This document shows, piece after piece, positions 54,646 to 64,000 of a DNA stretch of 64,000 bases (its first letter is position 1; the number at the start of each line of letters is the position of its first letter). Below the pieces are notes generated by a model that did not search any database, was not told the origin of the DNA, and saw nothing but the letters and a program-made list of their open reading frames with translations. This stretch comes from Trematomus loennbergii (lineage: Eukaryota; Chordata; Actinopteri; Perciformes; Nototheniidae), in assembly GCA_012861695.1 (NCBI GenBank), contig JAAOOA010000589.1, positions 124,001-188,000 of the forward strand, read 5' to 3'. The translations under genes were made by a program, and so were the position numbers.

Positions 54646-54942
54646 CAATAAAAGTCATGCATTCAAAATTTAAATCCAAAAAATAAGAATTAAACACAGA
54701 ATGGACATACAAATAAACAAATGAATTGTCCTCAATGTGAAACCAAAAGTTAACATGTTGTCTACATCATGTTATTCTCCTATAAGCAACTAATTTATAT
54801 CAAAAACATGTTTGAACCCAAAATGTGATCTTTCCTTAAACCTAACCAGTTAATGTTATTGCATAAACCCAGTAACATCTTGTTTCTATAAATATTAGCA
54901 GGAGCATAGCAGAACATTTGGACCCTGCAGAACATCCTCTAT

Positions 54943-55272
54943 CAGGGTGTCAAACTTATTATGGTTGCACTCAAAGGGTTGGTTGCAACTTTAAGACTAT
55001 ATAAATATACATATATAAGTACATAATATATATAAAATAATGTATTATATTACATTGTTGGCTCTGCATTGGATTATTATCAGATAGGGTAATAACTTCA
55101 TAAATAACTATGTCTGAAAGCAGAAGTCTAGGGCAAATAATTGAAAGCAAATATTCAACAATTACAGTACAGCAATTGTATTGTATATTGTATTCTGTGT
55201 AAGCTCTTGCGGCCACATAAAATGAGGTCGCGGGCCGGATTTGGCCAACGGGCCTTGAGTTTGACACCCCTG
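54943..55272. mobile_element. hAT MITE (CAGGGGTGTCAAACT-type ends)
   Basis: It starts CAGGGTGTCAAACTTATT and ends CTTGAGTTTGACACCCCTG with a GCGGGCCGGATTTGGCC subterminal block typical of fish hAT MITEs. Flanks CTCTAT / CTCTAG are a decayed target duplication. Confidence 0.75.
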
Positions 55273-56004
55273 CTCTAGAAACTCCATAGAATATAATGAA
55301 TAGTGATATTCTTAAAACTATCGCCGTCCTTATTAATGACAAATCACACATTTAACAGTATGCTATGAGATCAATTCAGCCTTTCTTTCTATCTAAGATT
55401 GCTGCAAGCTTGTGTGTATGTACAACAAATACACTAAAGCTGTCTTTGATGATGAAACTCTTGTTGTCAGGCTCCCTCAAACAATGCTTTACAAATAATG
55501 GCGCCAGCAGGCCAATATATCAGGGTGGCCGTGGCCCCCCCACTCTCCACCCCACCACACGCAACGCTGTTTTTGAGCGTCCGTCACCCATACTCCGACC
55601 CCTCCCTCTCCCGCTGTTACCATGGTTGGAACTGGCAGAGACAGGGTCAGAACACATTGACAATGAAAATCAGGGAGCAGCAGACCAGGAACAGGCAGCA
55701 AAATCCGTCAAAAAAGGGAGCCATTACGTTACATTACGTCACTATACCCAGCGTCGTATAGACAGAAGAGTTACGACAGCGGATGTCCAAAATGCTTGAT
55801 CGTCACGTGGTTCATGGAGACTCAGATTGTTCCCGGAAGTTTGTGGCGGGCCATTTGAATGCATTAATAACAGGAGATAGAACTGCGATTTTTGGTAATT
55901 AGTGGTCAATAAAGGTTTTGATTTGCATATCGATATGTGTATGTAGTTACATCAATATGTTTAAAAAAAAAAGTAAAATTCGCTAATATTTGAGGATTAA
56001 GATA
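55273..56004. other. Mixed sequence; includes the second copy of the 24.7 kb repeat
   Basis: 55785-55998 matches 24725-24950 directly. 55500-55720 is GC-richer with overlapping short frames on both strands and no motif. Confidence 0.5.
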
Positions 56005-56514
56005 AGACTAGAGAATGCAATTCCTGAAGAAATTGCTAGTGGGAATGCTTTATGCTGAAAAGCTGACGCTAAACTGCTATGCTGAAATGTAATGTGTAAG
56101 AAGAAAGTGAAGAATTTAGATTGAAATGATACATGAACACTGGGGGCTTGAATGTGTGATGAGAGAAGAAAATAAAGTAAAAAGGCTTGGAAAAGCAGCA
56201 GAATATTTGAACTGCAAACTTTTGAACTAACTTGATGGCGAATGATCTGTCGCCATGCCAACGGCATTTGATGACATCCCTTAATACGCTTAGATGCGTT
56301 GATGGCTGCATCGTTACCAAACCTGTGAAGTTGTGGGCCGTTTGGAGCATTTTCACTGAAGTTATGAGAAAACCGGGTTTCAAGGCGAGCATTGTGTTGC
56401 CATGGCAACATCATTTGAAGAAATCTCAAACTGTCCCGTAGATGTCTTCACGGCTGGACTGTTAGCACACATGTGAAGTTTGAGCACTTTTTGAACATTT
56501 TCATAGGAGTTATA
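56005..56514 (-). repeat. Inverted copy of 35654-36166
   Basis: Reverse-complement match to the tandem hairpin repeat in the LINE 3' UTR, including GTTGCCATGGCAACA and the GTGGGAATGC end, at about 93% identity by eye. Confidence 0.85.
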
Positions 56515-56524
56515 CATTACATTA

Positions 56525-57600
56525 GGAGGTTACATTACTCTCTCTCTTCTCTTCTCTTGATCACCCTCTCTCTTCTCTTGATCACCCTCTCAATCTTCTA
56601 TTGCCCTCTCTCTCTTCTCTTGATTGCCCTCTCTCTTCTCTTGATCGCCCTCTCTCTCTCCTCTTGATCGCCCTCTCTCTCTTCTCTTGATCGCCCTCTC
56701 TCTCTTCTCTCTCTCTTCTCTTGCTCGCCCTCTCTCTCTTCTCTTGATCGCCCTCTCTCTTCTCTTGATCGCCCTCTCTCTCTCCTCTTGATCGCCCTCT
56801 CTCTCTCTCTCTTGATCGCCCTCTCTCTCTTCTCTTGATCACCCTCTCACTCTTCTGTCACCCTCTCTCTCTTCTCTTGATCGCCCTCTCTCTCTCCTCT
56901 TGATCGCCCTCTCTCTTCTCTTGATCGCCCTCTCTCTCTTCTCTTGATCACCCTCTCACTCTTCCATCACCTCTCTCTCTTCTCTTGATCGCCCTCTCTC
57001 TCTTCTCTTGATCGCCCTCTCTCTCTCCTCTTGATCGCCCTCTCTCTCTCCTCTTGATCGCCCTCTCTCTCTTCTCTCTCTCTTCTCTTGCTCGCCCTCT
57101 CTCTCTTCTCTTGATCGCCCTCTCTCTTCTCTTGATCGCCCTCTCTCTCTCCTCTTGATCGCCCTCTCTCTCTCTCTCTCTGATCGCCCTCTCTCTCTTC
57201 TCTTGATCACCCTCTCACTCTTCTGTCACCCTCTCTCTCTTCTCTTGATCGCCCTCTCTCTCTCCTCTTGATCGCCCTCTCTCTTCTCTTGATCGCCCTC
57301 TCTCTCTTCTCTTGATCACCCTCTCACTCTTCCATCACCCTCTCTCTCTTCTCTTGATCGCCCTCTCTCTCTTCTCTTGATCGCCCTCTCTCTCTCCTCT
57401 TGATCGCCCTCTCTCTCTCCTCTTGATCGCCCTCTCTCTCTCCTCTTGATCACCCTCTCTCTCTCCTCTTGATCACCCTCTCTCTCTTCTCTTGATCACC
57501 CTCTCTCTCTCCTCTTGATCGCCCTCTCTCTTCTCTTGATCACCCTATCACTCTTTTATCACCCTCTCTCACTTCTCTTGATCGCCCTCTCTTCTCTTGA
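56525..57600. repeat. Polypyrimidine satellite, ~21 bp units with a ~368 bp higher-order period
   Basis: Units of the type CTCTTGATCGCCCTCTCTCT repeat with small variants for over 1 kb. A variant block with CTCACTCTTCTGTCACC ... CACTCTTCCATCACC occurs at about 56846-56970 and again about 57214-57337, so ~368 bp has been duplicated as a block. The plus strand is almost purely pyrimidine except for the GATCG/GATCA core. Confidence 0.95.
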
Positions 57601-57610
57601 TGTGTCCTGT

Positions 57611-57698
57611 GAGAGAGAGAGAGAGAGAGAGAGAGAGTGTGAGAGAGAGAGTGTCTGTCTGTGAGAGAGAGAGAGAGAGAGAGAGAGAGTCTGAGTCT

Positions 57699-57775
<77 letters not shown>
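57611..57775. repeat. (GA)n microsatellite
   Basis: Three GA runs interrupted by GTGTGAGAG / GTCTGTCTGTG / GTCTGAGTCTGTC. The longest, about 57713-57772, is uninterrupted. It immediately follows the CT-rich satellite, with the purine strand switched. Confidence 0.97.
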
Positions 57776-57779
57776 TTGC

Positions 57780-58900
57780 ACAGGCCCTGAAGAGCAGCTG
57801 GACTCACACCCAGACCACAACCAGAACCCTGTGACCCCCATTGAGAGCATCAGCATAACCCTCCACTCAGCAGCCACCCTCTACCCCCAGCTCCATCTCT
57901 AGCCCACATGCTAACCCAACTCCCGAGATCTCCCCCTCACACAGATGAACACCACCCCTAGCCCACAGTCTAACACCACCCCTCATCCTTCCAGACCAGC
58001 ACAGCAGATAGGGAAGCCAGACATTGTCATCCTCATCGACTCCAATGGCAAATTCATTGATGAAAATAAACTTTTCCCCACCCACACAGTGGCTAAAATC
58101 TGTGTCCAAACACCCAACATGCATGGACCTGCTGTCAGAGGAGCAGCTGGGATCCCCAAGCCCACATCATCATCCACACTGGCTCCAACGACCTGAGGAG
58201 CCAAGCAAGAGAGAGTGTCAGAGTCACTCAGAGGAGTGATAGAGAAAGCCTCCACCACCTTCCCCAACAGCAGAGTGGTCATGTCAACCCTGCTACCAAG
58301 GAAAGACCTCCACCCCGACACCATCCACAGATCAACAGCAACATGTCCAGAGACTGTATCCTGAGGCCCAACGTCCACCTGGCCCACCACCCCACCCTGG
58401 ATATCAACTGTCTATACGACCACGTCCATCTGTATAAAAACACAGTCCCCATCTTCGCCCGGACACTGAAAGACGTCGCTCTCAACAGACACCAATCCAC
58501 ACCCAGAAGGAGCAGCCCGGCCCAAAACCCCCTTAGACCAGAAAGGCACCCCACTGGACCACCACCCAGACAACACCCATGGAGACAAGATCATCCTCAT
58601 CTTCTTCCACACCATGCCCCACTAAGATCCCACCAGGCAGCTATGATTACCCTCAAGCAAGGCCAGAACCACTCCTGTCCCCAGGGGTCCTACCCCAACC
58701 ACACAGCTACACCCTGACCCACTGAGTTATGCTCAGGCAGTGAAGAGAACAGCAGGCCCAACCCTTACCACCACCACCATGTCCCTGAACCCCCCACACC
58801 CCCCCACGACGATGCTGAGAGACCCAGCAGATGCTCAGCCTGCTCTGCTCCCACCTGATAGGTCAGGTACCACAGTAGACATCAGTAGTCATTGTTTGTT
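57780..58900 (+). pseudogene. LINE ORF1 fragment with SGNH-esterase-like segment
   Basis: Proline-rich lead, then DIVILIDSNGKFIDENKLFP (58019-58080), a frameshift, IIHTGSNDLRSQARESV (about 58164-58220), STLLPRKDLHPDTI, and after another shift LRPNVHLAHHPTLDINCLYD (58364-58420) with VPIFARTLKDVALNRH. Blocks IDSNG, GSND and HHPTLD correspond to SGNH-esterase blocks I, III and V found in ORF1 proteins of CR1/L2/Rex1-type LINEs. The expected GDS and GTND appear as IDS and GSND. Several frameshifts and no ORF2 follow, so it is a dead fragment. Confidence 0.7.
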
Positions 58901-58904
58901 TTCT

Positions 58905-60500
58905 TGCTGCATACACTGTAAAAAAAACGGAAATGTTCTGGCGACAAGGGCGCCAGAAAATGTCCGTTAAAAAAAGGAAAAAAAACTGTAAAATAAAATA
59001 CGAAGATAAAAATGTAAAAAAAGTTACTTACCTTACCAACAAGTAGAGTCTATTACTGTAATTTTACATGAAATCTTTTTATTTTAACATATATTATTTG
59101 TTGGAATAGAGTCATAAACCTCTAGAAAACGGAATAATTATCTTAAAAAATGATAAAAAAAAGCTAAAATACATAAAATTACTTTTATTATTACAAAAAG
59201 TACCGTGTATCTAAGACCATTTACCATTAAAACACAAAGAAATAATGTAATTTTACTTTGCAAAAGCCTTAGTTTACATTAACTATCACATTTTTTGCCC
59301 AAAAATCTGTAATTTTACAGGAAATCTTTTTCTTTTAACATAATATTAATTGTTAGAATAGAGTTATACCCTCTAGAAAAACTGAATAAATATTTTTTTT
59401 AAATGATCAAAAAAGCTGAAAGAAAGAAGATTACTGTTGTCATTTTGAAAAAATACCGTAAATTCAAGATTCAAGGCTTTATTGTCATTTGTACATTAGC
59501 TTCAGTGTAGACATGGCAATGAACAACTGAAGTCACAGGCTCCTCCAACAGTGCAACATATATATAGAACATAGAACAAATAAAATAGAATAGAAATCGT
59601 GCAAGAAGTCTATATGCAAGTAAACGGAATATGATTGCACTGCCGTACCAGGCCGTGATGCAGCCAGTCAGGATACTCTCTATGGTGCACCTGTAGCAGA
59701 TGCAGAGTATCCTGGAGTCCTTTTGAACCTCCTCACCTGCAGAACAATTACATCATAATGTCCAGGGACTTTTCACACGGAGAGAAAACATACCATGTTA
59801 GAGGAAACTGCATTTTTTTAAAACCCCATTCGAACAAATTCCAAACTTCATTGCATCACAACAGAAGGTGTTCATCTGTGGAATAACTGTAATGATGAGC
59901 TGAAATACTGTGCAACTTTATCTAAACTAAAACTCTTATTTAGAAACCAAATCCTGAATGGTTCGAGCAGGACCTGACCAGAAACGTTTTTAAGCTAAAT
60001 ACGATAAATATTATTGTTTGTTTTGTTTCTAACATGTTCAATAAATTGACTAATACAATTTTGTTTTTAAAAGCCGCTGTTTTGGTGATGGTGTTAGTGT
60101 GATGAGTCCATGTCAGGTCCTCAGTGATGAGTCAGGTCCTCAGTGATGAGTCCATGTCAGGTCCTCAGTGATGTGGACCCCAAGGAACCTGTAGCTGCTG
60201 ACTCTCTCCACCGTAGTCCATTGATGGCGATGGGGGCGTGTCCCTCTCTCTGCTGCTTCCTGTAGTCCACAATCAGCTCCTTTGTTTTGCTGACGTTGAG
60301 ATGGAGGTTGTTATCCTGGCACCAAGATGTCAGATTTTCGACCTCTCTGTACGCCGTCTCGTCGCCGTCGTGATCAGGCGATGACGGTCGTGTCGTCAGC
60401 AAACTTCATGAATCTAAGACCATTTACATGTAAAACACAAAGTAAACATGTCATTTTACTTTGCAAAAGCCCAAGTTTACTTGTCCGATGTTTTGTAGGA
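58905..60500. repeat. AT-rich tandem repeat (~257 bp unit) interrupted by a LINE
   Basis: CTGTAATTTTACATGAAATC at about 59056 and CTGTAATTTTACAGGAAATC at about 59308 begin two copies. The segment TCTAAGACCATTTAC...CTTTGCAAAAGCC at 59210-59268 reappears at 60413-60472 after the LINE, so the LINE sits within the second copy. Confidence 0.8.
59462..60408 (-). mobile_element. 5'-truncated LINE inserted in the AT-rich repeat
   Basis: On the minus strand, 60402-60157 reads GDETAYREVENLTSWCQDNN, LHLNVSKTKELIVDYRKQQR and INGLRWRESA, i.e. reverse transcriptase just after the FADD motif (an antisense GTCGTGTCGTCAGCAAACTT is at 60388-60407). The 3' end is TTGAATCTTGAATT (59462-59475) with the same UTR as at 10348. 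Flanks AATTC / AATC are a possible target duplication. A triplicated ATGAGTCC(ATG)TCAGGTCCTC lies at 60100-60172. Confidence 0.8.
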
Positions 60501-60723
60501 AAAAAAATCACAAATATATATACAATATATTATTGAAAATAATATACATCACAAAAATAAAAACAATAATAAAATATATTTTAAGTAATAATAAAGCAGA
60601 ATAGACCGCAATGAAACATTTCAACATTTAACAATAGCCAACATTTTGTTTCAAAAGATAACGATTATAAACACTAAAGACATCTACCAGTTATGTGCGT
60701 GCGTGTGTACATGACTATGTGTT

Positions 60724-60856
60724 TCAACCTCTCCATTCAAAGTCAGCGACGTTTGTAATTAATGAATGCACCTTTATCTTTATCGAGTGCTGTTTTTGTT
60801 TGTATTCCTTCCTCTCCACTCTAGTCCCATTGTCCGGATTGATCTTGAATAGGCAC
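60724..60856 (-). CDS. Probable last coding exon of an unidentified minus-strand gene
   Basis: After an acceptor (CTTAACAG) the minus strand encodes CLFKINPDNGTRVERKEYKQ, a basic stretch (KQKQHSIKIK) and TNVADFEW before TGA. The first base completes an Arg codon begun by the exon at 61581. I recall similar C-termini in unnamed fish proteins but cannot name the gene. Cytosolic or nuclear by composition. Confidence 0.5.
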
Positions 60857-60899
60857 CTGTTAAGACAGAAGTACACTTACATTTAGTGTTTAATTACAC

Positions 60900-61560
60900 A
60901 TTCTGTGGATGATACAGCCATTAATTGTCTTTACAGTTATACAGCTTGAAGTCAAAGGGCAATGCTACTCTTAAATGTACTTTTCATTAACTGTTATGAT
61001 CATATCTGTGCATTTAAAGCATTGGTTTGAATAGTTTTGTTATATAAAGTCGTCACTTGGCATCACTATCACACTGGACAGTATCGCAGCAGGTCTGTAA
61101 ACAGGAGCAAGCGGTCACATTTGAATGTGGGTAGCTACGAGTCCCATCTTGAGAGTGTGTAACTGGGGCAGATGAGGTGCGTGTCAGTAGCAGAGTGAGC
61201 GGTGTAAAAGCATCGTAGTTAACCGAAAGAAGTTTAATGTGTTTGTTCACTGCAATAATACCAGGTTTTCTTTTGTTGTCCACAAAGGGCCCTCTTTCCG
61301 TCATTTTCATTGAGCTGAAGTAAACATACCACCGATTGGCTAAGAGTGAGTTTGAGCTTTTAGGGAGGAGCCAAAGCACACCACTGCAAAGGAAAGGGGT
61401 ACGCTGAATTTACAACCCAAGACAAAACGAGAGCATAATGCGAAACAGAATGCAGCACAATAATCTTTTTATCTTGATTATCTTGTTTTGTCAGGAGCAC
61501 TTATCGTGTCAGAAATGTGCACAATCCTCTACTCTGTGGTTTAAGATGGAATTACTTAAT
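60900..61560. other. Intron between the two exons above; no feature recognised
   Basis: No repeat pair or coding segment identified. Confidence 0.4.
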
Positions 61561-61580
61561 AATTACAATTCAAGTCTTAC

Positions 61581-61705
61581 CTCTGCAAGAACTCCAGGGT
61601 AGCTCCCAGTTCTGAGCGATAACTGATGTTGAGGCAGTAATATGCTGCAAACATCAGCATCAGGGCGTCGACAACATTCAGGACACTGTCACTGACGATG
61701 GTCCT
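61581..61705 (-). CDS. Probable penultimate coding exon of the same gene
   Basis: The minus strand after ATGATAGCAG encodes TIVSDSVLNVVDALMLMFAA, then YYCLNISYRSELGATLEFLQ and ends AG|GTAAGA. The phase joins exactly to 60856 (AG|G = Arg). An upstream acceptor (CCCCTGACAG at 61727) would give in-frame stops, so the start at 61705 is preferred. The exon may instead be longer with an indel. The hydrophobic stretch is too short and mixed to be a clear membrane segment. Confidence 0.45.
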
Positions 61706-62017
61706 CTGCTATCATGTAGTGTCCAGCTGTCAGGGGAGAACTCCCTTAAGGTACACAACAGGAAAAAGTCACAAAACATTTATAAATCCAAAAAAGATTT
61801 AGTGCAGATTGTTTTGTTTTGTTACTGGTGATCACATGGCCAATTGTATTTTAGGAATGATCAGCTCCTGCAGCTTTCTTTTCTTTCTTAAGTGTTTCCT
61901 AATGTTAACAGTGTAGAACATGTCACATCATAAAGGGATAGTTTGGGTGTTTAAAGTGGGGTTTTATAAAGGTACTTATCCATAGTCAGTGTATTACCTA
62001 GAGTAGATGATGGCCGG

Positions 62018-62218
62018 CAGGGGCGGACTGGGAAACGGTGGACCTCTGTCGCCTGTCAGCTTAACTTCAATGATGCCGTTTAAAAACAGCAAACCGACCC
62101 GGCCGTTCGGTGATTCTACAGATGGTCAGTCCGCCCCTGCCGGTACCGAAGTGGGCCGAGTGGCCCGACCAGCCCATCGGGATTCGCCCCGAACGTCCCG
62201 ATGGCCAGTCCGCCACTG
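62018..62218. mobile_element. hAT MITE with perfect 8-bp duplication ATGGCCGG
   Basis: It starts CAGGGGCGGACTGG and ends CCAGTCCGCCACTG, flanked by ATGGCCGG (62010-62017 and 62219-62226). 201 bp. Internally another GGTCAGTCCGCCCCTGCC (62125-62142) mirrors the left end, so one terminus is duplicated inside. Confidence 0.92.
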
Positions 62219-62416
62219 ATGGCCGGGATGCCCCTTGGAGATGCAGACAGGAGCAACCACCTGGAAGCAAAGCAATGTACTGCTCTGGACAGGGTCAGCA
62301 GAAAAACATATTTTAGCCACCTCTTGATGATTTCCATATCCTTTCACTGTTTGCATAGCAATACCATATAGGACATTGAGAATTTATAACACTTGTAATA
62401 TGGCAAGAAATCTTAC

Positions 62417-62484
62417 TTGAGGATCTCTGGCTGCTGTTTATTCTTGGTAGGTTGCAATTACTGGTACTGCAGCTACAGTAACAG
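62417..62484 (-). other. Possible further exon of the minus-strand gene
   Basis: 68 bp with a strong acceptor (TTTTTTTCCCTCAG) and donor (CTCAA|GTAAGA) on the minus strand. No frame gives a recognisable peptide, so it could be a UTR exon or chance. Confidence 0.25.
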
Positions 62485-62575
62485 CTGAGGGAAAAAAAGA
62501 GACACAAGTTTGCACATGCTTAAGCAAAAATAACTTAAATAACACAGCAGCAGCTTTAAGTACAGTAATACCACT

Positions 62576-63320
62576 CAGAGTTCCCGTTATGACCGGTAAA
62601 ATATGCTGAAGACCGGCAAATCGAAATCTCTCCGGTCAAAATAATTTCCCTTTAGCACAATACCGCATCAGTTGCGCCACTTATGTGACAGACAAGAATA
62701 GTATGTGACAGACAAGAAGAGTCAATTCTAATGTCTAACATTTAATGTGGAGAAAGAGATGTCCTGTATGGGTTGATTGTGCGTTGATCTGTTGGTAATG
62801 TCTCGGGGTTCCGGTGGGCATGTAAACAAATGCATAATGCTGCGCTATACTTTGCGGCCTCACCCGGTTGCATAGCGACGCTTATTGTTTAGGTGTCTTT
62901 TAATAAGCAGGTAGTCATATCATTAGCTAGAACTAGCTGGATCTGAGCGGAACAAAACACACACTTCAGGTTAGAATATCACGTAGCTATTTTAATTACC
63001 TCTCAAACTACCTAAACTAGTTATATTTTTTTTACTGGGTTGCTCATTACTGGATCCGCGAGCTGCATGATACTGACGGGCTGTCAGGAGAGGGAGAGAG
63101 AGTGCTCCGTTTATTATTCCCGTGTTATAAATTACTGTACACTTTTGAATAATGTAGTTAATCTACTAGAATTAGTTTGTTTAATATCGAATCATATCAA
63201 TTTGTTTAAAAGCTCAATAAATAAGAAGACCTTTGACCGGCACTTTTCTCATTTTGTCCGGAAGATTTAAATATTAACGGACATGTTGACCGGCAAAAAA
63301 ATATTCTAACGGGAACTCTG
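62576..63320. mobile_element. hAT MITE (CAGAGTTCCCGTT ends) inside a Tol2-like MITE
   Basis: The inverted ends CAGAGTTCCCGTT / AACGGGAACTCTG enclose 745 bp with ACCGGCAAA...TTGACCGGCAAA subterminal repeats. The flanks AATACCACT and AATTACCACT differ by one T, a slightly decayed target duplication. Flanking DNA (TAAGTACAGTAATAC left; CTTCTACTCTTATTCAAGTA...CTTCTCCCACCTCTG right) is itself a Tol2-like MITE ending at 63398. Confidence 0.88.
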
Positions 63321-63330
63321 AATTACCACT

Positions 63331-63398
63331 TCAAGTATAAGACCTGAGTACTTCTACTCTTATTCAAGTACAAGATCAGAGAACTTCTCCCACCTCTG
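63331..63398 (-). mobile_element. Terminal part of a Tol2-like hAT MITE
   Basis: Read on the minus strand it starts CAGAGGTGGGAGAAGTTCTC, the same terminus as at 15417 (CAGAGGTGGGAGAAGTACTC). Confidence 0.8.
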
Positions 63399-63514
63399 AT
63401 TATAGCCTTAACATAGGATTTAAAAGATATGGATAATGTGCATTGTGTGTAACATTATGCCCACAAAAAAATCGATTATAAAACTAAGGATTGAGCTAAC
63501 ATTAGGAGTTAGTG

Positions 63515-63735
63515 ACAATGTATGCTAGTTAGCTAGCTAAACTATTTATTAAATAATATTGCGAAAAAGTAACTCTGAAACATTCACTGCACATCAGCTC
63601 AGCCACTCGAGCACCATTAAAAAATTAAAAGTAACACCCTGCATAATGACGGCATAGAACAGCTCAATTTCAAAGCATGGTAGCTAGCTGCTACCGTAGC
63701 TAGCTAGCTGCTACCTAGCTATGGTAACGTTAGCT
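63515..63735. repeat. GCTA-rich simple repeat
   Basis: TTAGCTAGCTAA, GTAGCTAGCTGCTACCGTAGC and similar units recur. A shorter (GCTA)n lies at 17987-18009. Confidence 0.8.
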
Positions 63736-63854
63736 AACATTACTTTGTTTTCGGTCATTAAACAAAATGTATACCATAGCTAGGACTTTGACGTTTGCAA
63801 TGTTTTAAGTCTTGAGTGTTTTGAATCCGTTGATAAATAGTTTTTACCGTTACC

Positions 63855-63985
63855 TCTGAAAGTGCTGATTCCTCTCCTCTGGGCGCTCCACGTGCAGTCT
63901 GAGTGGTCTCACTCTCTGTAGTATCAGTGCCTCAAAGCATGATGGGTAAAGTGCAGCAGAAGTCTCGTCTCTGATTGGCTGCAAA
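63855..63985 (-). promoter_or_regulatory. Candidate promoter and 5' exon of the minus-strand gene
   Basis: On the minus strand a CCAAT box (GCAGCCAATCAGAG, about 63970-63983) is followed 30-120 bases on by a splice donor TTTCAGAG|GTAACG (exon end 63857). The 63857-63950 stretch is GC-richer. It points towards the exons at 61.6 and 60.8 kb. The only ATG in between (CATCATGCTTTGA) opens a two-codon uORF. Assignment is by position only. Confidence 0.35.
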
Positions 63986-64000
63986 TCGATTGCCCTGAAA

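Noticed and set aside
56582..57877. Arg/Glu-rich and Ser/Leu-rich ORFs (RERGRSREE, SLSLSLS)
   Set aside because: Translations of the CT/GA satellite and microsatellite; low complexity, no gene.
57945..58717. Overlapping plus and minus frames of 70-135 codons
   Set aside because: Only the plus-strand esterase-like path shows conserved blocks; the others are shadow frames of GC-rich LINE ORF1.
1..64000. CRISPR arrays, bacterial operons, rRNA or tRNA genes
   Set aside because: None seen. The regular repeats are eukaryotic satellites and MITE-derived tandem arrays without spacer structure; I could not run a tRNA scan.

Overview
The window looks like vertebrate nuclear DNA, most likely from a spiny-rayed teleost fish. 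It has no bacterial gene organisation. It is AT-rich and dominated by transposable elements of fish-typical families: hAT (including Tol2-like and ZBED-like ends), TTAA-flanked piggyBac-like MITEs, PIF/Harbinger-like MITEs, Tc1/mariner, Rex1/L2/CR1-type LINEs and solo LTRs. The few host exons carry GT-AG introns. The species cannot be named from the sequence alone.

Layout. 1-5.0 kb: two almost identical 467-468 bp LTR-like direct repeats around a 3.2 kb non-coding interior that holds several tandem repeats. 5.0-16.9 kb: a dense cluster of MITEs, a Tc1 transposase remnant, a LINE copy with a 5' inversion, a LINE endonuclease remnant, and a complete hAT element (14828-16404) with another MITE nested in it. 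17.2-24.1 kb: a ~6.9 kb DNA transposon with ~530 bp terminal inverted repeats and a decayed multi-domain ORF (N-terminal Cys/His cluster, XPG/FEN-like acidic motifs, C-terminal Cys-rich tail). I compare it to Academ-type elements. Its ORF is split by a Harbinger-like insertion whose 3-bp target duplication leaves the frame readable on both sides. 24.5-27 kb: an orphan THAP-domain first exon between related inverted sequences. 27.9-30.3 kb: three cleanly delimited insertions with perfect target-site duplications. 30.8-33.5 kb: two convergent small spliced gene models, both unrecognised. 33.7-36.9 kb: a LINE 3' half interrupted by a 2 kb hairpin-rich repeat.

38-56.5 kb: the only gene I recognise with confidence, dedd (death effector domain DNA-binding protein), runs on the minus strand from 49.5 to 42.7 kb. 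Its three recognisable exons join in compatible phases, but two positions appear to need one-base corrections. On both sides lie inverted-repeat arms (38.28-40.03 with 52.96-54.65 kb, and 35.65-36.17 with 56.0-56.5 kb), so the gene sits in a palindrome-like setting. A TTAA MITE occupies the same target site in both main arms but in opposite orientation relative to its flanks. 56.5-58.9 kb: a strand-switching CT/GA satellite followed by a LINE ORF1 with an SGNH-esterase-like segment. 60.7-64 kb: terminal exons, and perhaps the promoter and first exon, of an unidentified minus-strand gene, again with TE insertions.

The host genes do not form a pathway. What connects the window is nested transposition, which can be put in relative order from target duplications and interrupted copies.
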